Notes under the pieces: generated by a model
Database searches by the model: none
What the model was told of the DNA's origin: nothing
What the model saw: the letters and a program-made list of their open reading frames with translations, nothing else
Translations under genes and position numbers: made by a program
Assembly: GCA_023416575.1 (NCBI GenBank)
Contig: JAEZHL010000384.1
Coordinates: 1-6,994, forward strand
DNA from: Pseudomonadota bacterium
Lineage (GTDB): Bacteria; Pseudomonadota; Alphaproteobacteria; Rhizobiales; Hyphomicrobiaceae
DNA: 6,994 nt
Direction: 5' to 3'
In this document: piece by piece, positions 6,098 to 6,994 of the stretch
Layout of the letters: every line of letters begins with the position of its first letter
How positions within the stretch are numbered: position 1 is the first letter of the stretch

Positions 6098-6994
6098 ATG
6101 CACGTGTTGTCTCGTCGCAGCTTCGTGGTGTCCGCAGCAGCCGCTACGGCAGCGTTCGGCCTCAAGGGACCGATGGCTTTCATCGGCTCTGCCGAGGCTC
6201 AAACCGGCGCCGAAATGCCGAAATTCGCCCGCTTCAAAATCGGCGATCTCGAGGTGACCCAGCTCTATGACGGCATTTGGCAGAAGGCGCACGATGCTGC
6301 CTTCATCAAGAATGCCACGATCGAGGATACCAAGAAGGCGCTGCAGGCAGGCAATCTTCCCGATGCGCATGTGCCGATCACGTTCACCGTCACTGTTGTC
6401 CGGAGCGGAGGCAAAACGGTGATGTTCGATGCCGGCACCGGCGGGCAGGCAGCGCCGACGGCGGGTCTGATGATGAAGGAGAGTATGAAGGCCGCCGGGA
6501 TCGACCCAAAAAGTATCTCGACGATCGTGATGACGCACTTCCATCCCGATCACGTCTTCGGTCTGATGGCGAAGGATACGAACGCGCAAGTGTTCCCGGA
6601 CGCCGAGATCCTCGTGCCAGCGGCTGAGTACAAGTATTGGACCGATGCTTCAGTGACGGCCAAGATGCCCGAGGCGCGGCAGGGTCTGGCAAAGCGCCTC
6701 CAGGCGACGCTACCGAATTGGAAGAACGTCAAGCAGGTGGAGAACGACACCGAGGTTGCACCGGGCATCCATTCGGTGCCGACCAATGGCCATACGCCAG
6801 GACACACGAGCTTCCTCGTCAGCTCGGGCAATGATCAGCTCATGGTGCTGGGTGATGTCTCCAACGTCCCGGCGCTGTTCGTGCGAAATCCTGGCTGGCA
6901 CGCGGCATTCGACCAGGACGCCAGCATGGCCGAGGAGTCCCGCCGCAAGATGTTCGACCGCGTCGTGGCGGATGGGCTGACCGTGACGGGCTAT
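6098..6994 (+). CDS. Tat-exported metallo-beta-lactamase-fold hydrolase, 3' truncated by window edge
   Basis: The frame from ATG 6098 is open for 299 codons to the last base, so the C terminus is missing. The N terminus has a twin-arginine signal: SRRSFV at residues 5-10, a hydrophobic Ala-rich stretch to about 29 and likely cleavage after SAEA (residue 34), giving export of a folded, metal-loaded enzyme to the periplasm. The metallo-beta-lactamase core shows HFHPDH at 147-152 (HXHXDH zinc motif), FDAGTG at 110-115, GHTPGHTSF at 231-239 with His236 as the next metal ligand, and LGD at 251-253 with the bridging Asp253. The last metal-ligand His is expected just past the edge. This layout is shared by AHL lactonase-like and other lactonase or esterase hydrolases, but substrate cannot be deduced. 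A strong ribosome site supports the start. The gap to the preceding glycosyltransferase is 123 bases, so separate transcription is likely. Confidence 0.92.
   Translation, partial: MHVLSRRSFVVSAAAATAAFGLKGPMAFIGSAEAQTGAEMPKFARFKIGDLEVTQLYDGIWQKAHDAAFIKNATIEDTKKALQAGNLPDAHVPITFTVTVVRSGGKTVMFDAGTGGQAAPTAGLMMKESMKAAGIDPKSISTIVMTHFHPDHVFGLMAKDTNAQVFPDAEILVPAAEYKYWTDASVTAKMPEARQGLAKRLQATLPNWKNVKQVENDTEVAPGIHSVPTNGHTPGHTSFLVSSGNDQLMVLGDVSNVPALFVRNPGWHAAFDQDASMAEESRRKMFDRVVADGLTVTGY

Noticed and set aside
5609..6589. Minus-strand open frame of 326 codons spanning the glycosyltransferase and hydrolase genes
   Set aside because: It overlaps two well-supported plus-strand genes and the gap between them, and its translation has no recognisable domain.

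Overview
This window looks like chromosomal DNA of a GC-rich alphaproteobacterium, most likely of the Hyphomicrobiales (Rhizobiales). The main reasons are a CcrM-type GANTC adenine methyltransferase with a perfect CtrA-type box upstream, an outer membrane protein of the Omp25/Omp31-like beta-barrel class, and the neighbouring order ccrM - rnhB - PA0069-family radical SAM gene, which I recall as common in this order. No mobile element, CRISPR array, tRNA or rRNA was seen. The species cannot be fixed from the sequence alone.

Layout. Bases 1-764 (+) hold the 3' two thirds of mutY, the A/G mismatch adenine glycosylase. A 287-base gap follows, with a near-CtrA box and three GANTC sites. At 1052-1918 (+) is an exported outer membrane beta-barrel protein, ended by a strong hairpin terminator that probably also serves the convergent ccrM. 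On the minus strand, read right to left, lie a PA0069-family radical SAM protein (5149-4037), ribonuclease HII rnhB (3950-3303) and ccrM (3121-1991). ccrM has its own 181-base leader with a TTAA-N7-TTAA box. A divergent intergenic region (5150-5278) carries a sigma70-like promoter facing the radical SAM gene. On the plus strand follow a family 2 glycosyltransferase resembling the TIGR04283 group (5279-5974) and a Tat-exported metallo-beta-lactamase-fold hydrolase, 6098 to beyond the right edge.

How the genes fit together. mutY, ccrM and rnhB all act on DNA (oxidative mismatch repair, cell-cycle methylation, removal of ribonucleotides from DNA), but they do not form one operon. rnhB and the radical SAM gene are 86 bases apart on one strand and may be cotranscribed. 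The remaining genes look like unrelated housekeeping or envelope functions.

The most useful non-coding signals are the CtrA box before ccrM and a perfect 14-base tandem duplication before rnhB in which each copy contains one GANTC (CcrM target) site. I found no convincing evidence for a wholly new multi-gene system; the leads listed are mainly regulatory or concern poorly characterised protein families.
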